A stretch of 64,000 nucleotides of DNA from Hymenobacter cheonanensis (lineage in GTDB: Bacteria; Bacteroidota; Bacteroidia; Cytophagales; Hymenobacteraceae). How positions within the stretch are numbered: the stretch's first letter is position 1; the number at the start of each line of letters is the position of its first letter. Where the stretch lies: assembly GCF_030581075.1 (NCBI RefSeq), contig NZ_JAUQSW010000003.1, positions 62,001 to 126,000 on the forward strand, written 5' to 3'. The notes below the pieces were generated by a model. It did no database searches. It was not told the DNA's origin and saw nothing but the letters and a program-made list of their open reading frames with translations. The position numbers and the translations under genes were made by a program. Positions 61,101 to 64,000 of the stretch are shown piece by piece.

Positions 61101-62153
61101 ATGAAAACCATCAAAGGTCCTGGCATTTTTCTGGCCCAATTTATTGGCGACCAAGCGCCCTTTAACTCGCTGGAAGACATCTGCGCCTGGGCCGCTGGCC
61201 TGGGGTATAAAGGCGTGCAGCTGCCGACAACCGACACGCGCTTCATCGACCTGAGGCTAGCGGCCGAAAGCCAGACTTACGCCGATGAGCTAAAAGGAAA
61301 GGTGCAGGCAGCTGGGCTGGCAATCACCGAGCTGTCGACCCATTTGCAGGGCCAGCTGGTGGCCGTAAACCCGGTGTACGATGCGCTGTTTGACGGCTTT
61401 GCGCCCGAGGCCGTGCGCGGCAACCCGCACGCCCGCCAGCAGTGGGCGGTGCAGCAGCTCGTGTACGCCGCCAAGGCCTCGCGGCGGCTGGGCCTGCAGG
61501 CGCACGCCACCTTTAGCGGCGCGCTGCTCTGGCCTTATATGTACCCCTGGCCCCAGCGGCCGGCCGGGCTGGTAGAGGAAGGCTTTGCGGAGCTGGGCCG
61601 GCGCTGGCTGCCCATTCTGGATGAGTTCGATGCCGAAGGAGTAGACCTGTGCTATGAGATTCACGCCGGTGAAGACCTGCACGACGGCATCAGCTACGAG
61701 CGATTCCTGACGGAGGTCAACGACCACCCGCGCGCCTGCCTGCTCTACGACCCCTCGCACTTCGTGCTGCAATGCCTTGACTATCTGGAGTACATCGACA
61801 TCTACCACGAGCGCATCCGGGCCTTCCACGTCAAGGACGCCGAGTTTAACCCTAGCGGGCGGCAGGGGGTGTACGGCGGCTACCAGTCGTGGCTGGAGCG
61901 CGCCGGGCGCTTCCGCTCATTGGGCGACGGGCAGGTTGATTTCAAAGCCATTTTCAGCAAGATGGCGCAGTACAACTACCCCGGCTGGGCCGTGCTGGAG
62001 TGGGAGTGTGCCCTCAAGCACCCCGAGGATGGTGCCCGCGAAGGCGCGCAGTTCATCAAGGACCACATTATCCGCGTTACCGACCGCACCTTCGATGATT
62101 TTGCGGCGTCGGGCATCGACCAGGCACTTAACAAGACTATATTAGGACTCTAA
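61101..62153 (+). CDS. Cytoplasmic TIM-barrel sugar isomerase/epimerase
   Basis: A 350-residue xylose-isomerase-like TIM-barrel enzyme without signal peptide. Metal and substrate ligands are expected in DLCYEIHAGEDLHDG (Glu and His), ACLLYDPSHFVLQCLDYLEY (Asp and His), RAFHVKDAEFNPSGRQG (His) and WAVLEWECALKHPEDGAREG (Glu). Its length is above the common ~280 residues; relatives of this longer type accompany Gfo/Idh/MocA dehydrogenases. It is coupled tightly to the previous gene, so the two probably act in succession on one sugar derivative (inference). Confidence 0.92.
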   Translation: MKTIKGPGIFLAQFIGDQAPFNSLEDICAWAAGLGYKGVQLPTTDTRFIDLRLAAESQTYADELKGKVQAAGLAITELSTHLQGQLVAVNPVYDALFDGFAPEAVRGNPHARQQWAVQQLVYAAKASRRLGLQAHATFSGALLWPYMYPWPQRPAGLVEEGFAELGRRWLPILDEFDAEGVDLCYEIHAGEDLHDGISYERFLTEVNDHPRACLLYDPSHFVLQCLDYLEYIDIYHERIRAFHVKDAEFNPSGRQGVYGGYQSWLERAGRFRSLGDGQVDFKAIFSKMAQYNYPGWAVLEWECALKHPEDGAREGAQFIKDHIIRVTDRTFDDFAASGIDQALNKTILGL

Positions 62154-62171
62154 ACTTCCCCAGGATTTCCC

Positions 62172-62657
62172 ATGAAAAAGGCTTTTCTCCTTCTGAGCGC
62201 GGGCGTGCTGCTCGCAGCCTGTGACTCGGGCTACAAGCAAGACGGCCCCGACCAAATGAGTGCTTCTAAGCAAGCCGGTACCGAAAAAACGGACGAGCTG
62301 AATACCGACAGCACCGCCGGCACCAACGTAGCCGCCGTGACCAACCAGATGCAAGTCGACACCGGCAGCACCAAAATTGGTACCGGCGCCACGGGCTCGC
62401 CCCACGACAAGGGGGCCAAGCTGATGGCCTCGGCCGACTGCGCCAGCTGCCACCGAGAGCGCGACAAACTGCTAGGCCCCGCCTACACGGCCGTGGCCCA
62501 GAAATACCCCGCTACTCCTGCCAACGTGAACATGCTGGCCACCAAAATTATCAAGGGCGGCAGCGGGCACTGGGGCGACATTGCGATGACGCCGCACCCC
62601 GCGCTCTCCCAGACCGATGCCCAGGAAATGGTGCGCTATATCCTGAGCCTCAAATAA
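62172..62657 (+). CDS. Lipoprotein c-type cytochrome
   Basis: A 161-residue protein. The signal MKKAFLLLSAGVLLAAC contains a lipobox (LLAAC, Cys17), followed by a flexible Thr/Asp/Ser-rich linker to about residue 75. The haem site CASCH is at 90-94, and Met139 (in IAMTPHP) is the likely distal ligand. The fold resembles cytochrome c551/c552. Tethered to the membrane on the periplasmic side, it is a natural electron acceptor for the GMC dehydrogenase encoded upstream. It lies 18 bases after the isomerase gene. Confidence 0.94.
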   Translation: MKKAFLLLSAGVLLAACDSGYKQDGPDQMSASKQAGTEKTDELNTDSTAGTNVAAVTNQMQVDTGSTKIGTGATGSPHDKGAKLMASADCASCHRERDKLLGPAYTAVAQKYPATPANVNMLATKIIKGGSGHWGDIAMTPHPALSQTDAQEMVRYILSLK

Positions 62658-62699
62658 GACCGTCTTCGTTTTCCTTCTCTTATCCCACCTGCCCTGCCT

Positions 62700-63956
62700 A
62701 TGTCTGCCGCCATCCGGATTAAGCTGTCCATCATGATGTTCCTGGAGTTTTTTATCTGGGGCGCGTGGTTTGTGACGCTCGGCACCTACCTGCTGCACAA
62801 CCTGCACGCCACCGGCACGCAGGTAGGCGTAGCGTTTCTTACGCAGTCCATCGGGGCCATCGTGGCGCCGTTCATCATCGGGCTCATTGCCGACCGCTTT
62901 TTCTCGGCCCAGAAGATTTTGGGCGTGTTGCACCTGGCGGGCGCGCTACTGCTGTGGCGCGCCTCCTCGGCGCCCGACTTCAATAGCTTTTATCCCAATG
63001 TGCTCACGTACATGGTGTTGTACATGCCCACGCTGGCGCTGGTTAACTCCATCGCCTTCCGGCAGATGAAAGACCCGCAGAAAGAGTTTGGGCCCATCCG
63101 GGTGCTGGGCACGCTGGGTTGGATAGTAGCGGGCGTCATCATTGGCCCTGTTCTACACCTGGAAATCAAGGAAAGCCTGCAAATCACGTTTCTGATGGCA
63201 GCTGGCGCAGCCGCGTTGCTAGGGCTTTTCAGCTTCACGCTGCCTGCCACGCCGCCCGTAAAGAGCGGCCAATCCAGCTCCATCGGCGACCTGCTAGGGC
63301 TCGATGCCATTGGCTTACTTAAAAACCGCTCGTACCTGATTTTCTTCTTGGCATCCATCGCTATCTGTATTCCATTAGCCTTCTACTACGGCTTTACAAA
63401 TCCTTTCCTCAACGAAGTGGGGGTGAAGGATGCCGCCGGCGTGCAAGTACTTGGACAAGCATCCGAGTTATTGTTTATGCTGGCCATTCCACTGCTCTTT
63501 CGTAAACTGGGCGTGAAGAAGATGCTGGCGATTGGTATGGCGGCTTGGGTACTGCGCTACCTATTTTTCGCCTATGGTGGGGCTAGCAATCATTGGATGC
63601 TGATTGCGGGCATTGTGCTGCACGGCGTGTGCTACGACTTCTTCTTCGTAACGGGCCAGATTTATACCGATAACTTGGCTGGCGAACGCTTCAAAAGCTC
63701 GGCCCAGGGCTTTATCACGCTGGCTACCTACGGCGTAGGGATGCTCATCGGCACCCTGCTGTCGGGCGAAATTTTCGATAGGCATACCCTGGCCGGTGGC
63801 GGCCACGACTGGCGCATGATTTGGCTGATTCCGGCCGCCATCGCTGCCGTGGTTCTACTGGCTTTCCTGTTGTTCTTCCGCGAGCGAGCCACTGTAGCGG
63901 CCGGCCAGGATGCGCCGGTAGCCTACGGCGAAGCCTCGGCGGTAGCACCGGGCTAG
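62700..63956 (+). CDS. MFS transporter, nucleoside:H+ symporter (NupG) type
   Basis: A 418-residue inner-membrane protein with about twelve helices. The N-terminus RIKLSIMMFLEFFIWGAWFV and the motif GLIADRFFSAQKILG (loop 2-3) match the NHS family of the major facilitator superfamily. An ending of FRERATVAAGQDAPVAYGEA is a cytoplasmic tail. In sugar loci of Bacteroidota this type often imports sugars or keto-sugars rather than nucleosides, so it probably brings the product of the periplasmic enzymes into the cell (inference). It is 42 bases after the cytochrome gene. Confidence 0.9.
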   Translation: MSAAIRIKLSIMMFLEFFIWGAWFVTLGTYLLHNLHATGTQVGVAFLTQSIGAIVAPFIIGLIADRFFSAQKILGVLHLAGALLLWRASSAPDFNSFYPNVLTYMVLYMPTLALVNSIAFRQMKDPQKEFGPIRVLGTLGWIVAGVIIGPVLHLEIKESLQITFLMAAGAAALLGLFSFTLPATPPVKSGQSSSIGDLLGLDAIGLLKNRSYLIFFLASIAICIPLAFYYGFTNPFLNEVGVKDAAGVQVLGQASELLFMLAIPLLFRKLGVKKMLAIGMAAWVLRYLFFAYGGASNHWMLIAGIVLHGVCYDFFFVTGQIYTDNLAGERFKSSAQGFITLATYGVGMLIGTLLSGEIFDRHTLAGGGHDWRMIWLIPAAIAAVVLLAFLLFFRERATVAAGQDAPVAYGEASAVAPG

Positions 63957-63973
63957 CCCCATTATCACTGCCT

Positions 63974-64000
63974 ATGTCTAATTTGAATCGTCGCGCTGCG
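63974..64000 (+). CDS. Start of a further gene, probably Tat-exported (cut by window edge)
   Basis: The ATG at 63974 is 17 bases after the transporter stop codon and reads MSNLNRRAA before the window ends. The NRR is the kind of beginning seen in twin-arginine signals of exported sugar dehydrogenases, but nine residues cannot prove this. Confidence 0.5.

Overview
The window looks like a chromosomal segment of a high-GC member of the Bacteroidota, most likely Cytophagales and close to Hymenobacter. The signs are: promoters of the Bacteroidota type (TTG, 19-21 bases, then TAnnTTTG) before tRNA, ribosomal and envelope genes; a surface protein with a type IX secretion (T9SS) sorting tail; the Bacteroidota order tRNA-tuf-tRNA-Trp-secE-nusG-rplKAJL-rpoBC; almost no Shine-Dalgarno sequences; and GC-rich coding sequence throughout. 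The genus is an inference from overall resemblance.

Layout. 1-9.8 kb holds single housekeeping and envelope genes: a patatin-like lipase (cut by the window edge), a DUF5872 basic protein, a DUF421 membrane protein, uvrB, an ECF sigma factor paired with an unusual anti-sigma/beta-barrel fusion, wrbA behind a strong palindromic operator candidate, aroE, a DedA protein and a bestrophin. 10.1-15.4 kb holds a large T9SS-exported surface protein, a phosphosulfolactate synthase and a TPR protein. 15.5-20.9 kb is a minus-strand polysaccharide export/regulation operon (Wza-like lipoprotein, Wzc-like tyrosine kinase with a Gly-Tyr repeat tail, PHP-type phosphatase, NAD-dependent epimerase). 21-24.1 kb carries acyl-CoA dehydrogenase, rpsU, xerC and hpf. 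24.1-28.9 kb carries metK, a THUMP-like methyltransferase and ahcY, enzymes of the methyl cycle.

29-40.1 kb holds two oxidoreductases, two glycosyltransferases, an ECF sigma factor with a soluble zinc anti-sigma factor, gmk-nadD, the accB-like/pyrH/frr operon and a secreted M1 aminopeptidase. 40.2-54.4 kb is the translation/transcription core: tRNA-Tyr, -Gly, -Thr, tuf, tRNA-Trp, secE, nusG, rplK, rplA, rplJ, rplL, rpoB, rpoC. An AT-rich two-helix small membrane protein gene sits in an enlarged rpoB-rpoC gap, and a large palindromic element lies in the rplL-rpoB gap.

55-64 kb is a carbohydrate locus. A GntP-type permease on the minus strand faces a plus-strand run: TIM-barrel isomerase, GMC oxidoreductase with a three-cysteine Fe-S motif, small Tat-exported gluconate-dehydrogenase-subunit-3-like protein, Gfo/Idh/MocA dehydrogenase, second TIM-barrel enzyme, lipoprotein cytochrome c, NupG-like transporter, and the start of another gene. 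Together they fit a periplasmic dehydrogenase that oxidises a sugar or glycoside (possibly at C3) and passes electrons to a cytochrome.

No rRNA gene, CRISPR array, insertion sequence or prophage was recognised. The observations most worth following are the trans-envelope anti-sigma fusion, the wrbA operator, the rpoB-rpoC and rplL-rpoB spacer elements, the possible attenuator before metK and the GMC/cytochrome locus.
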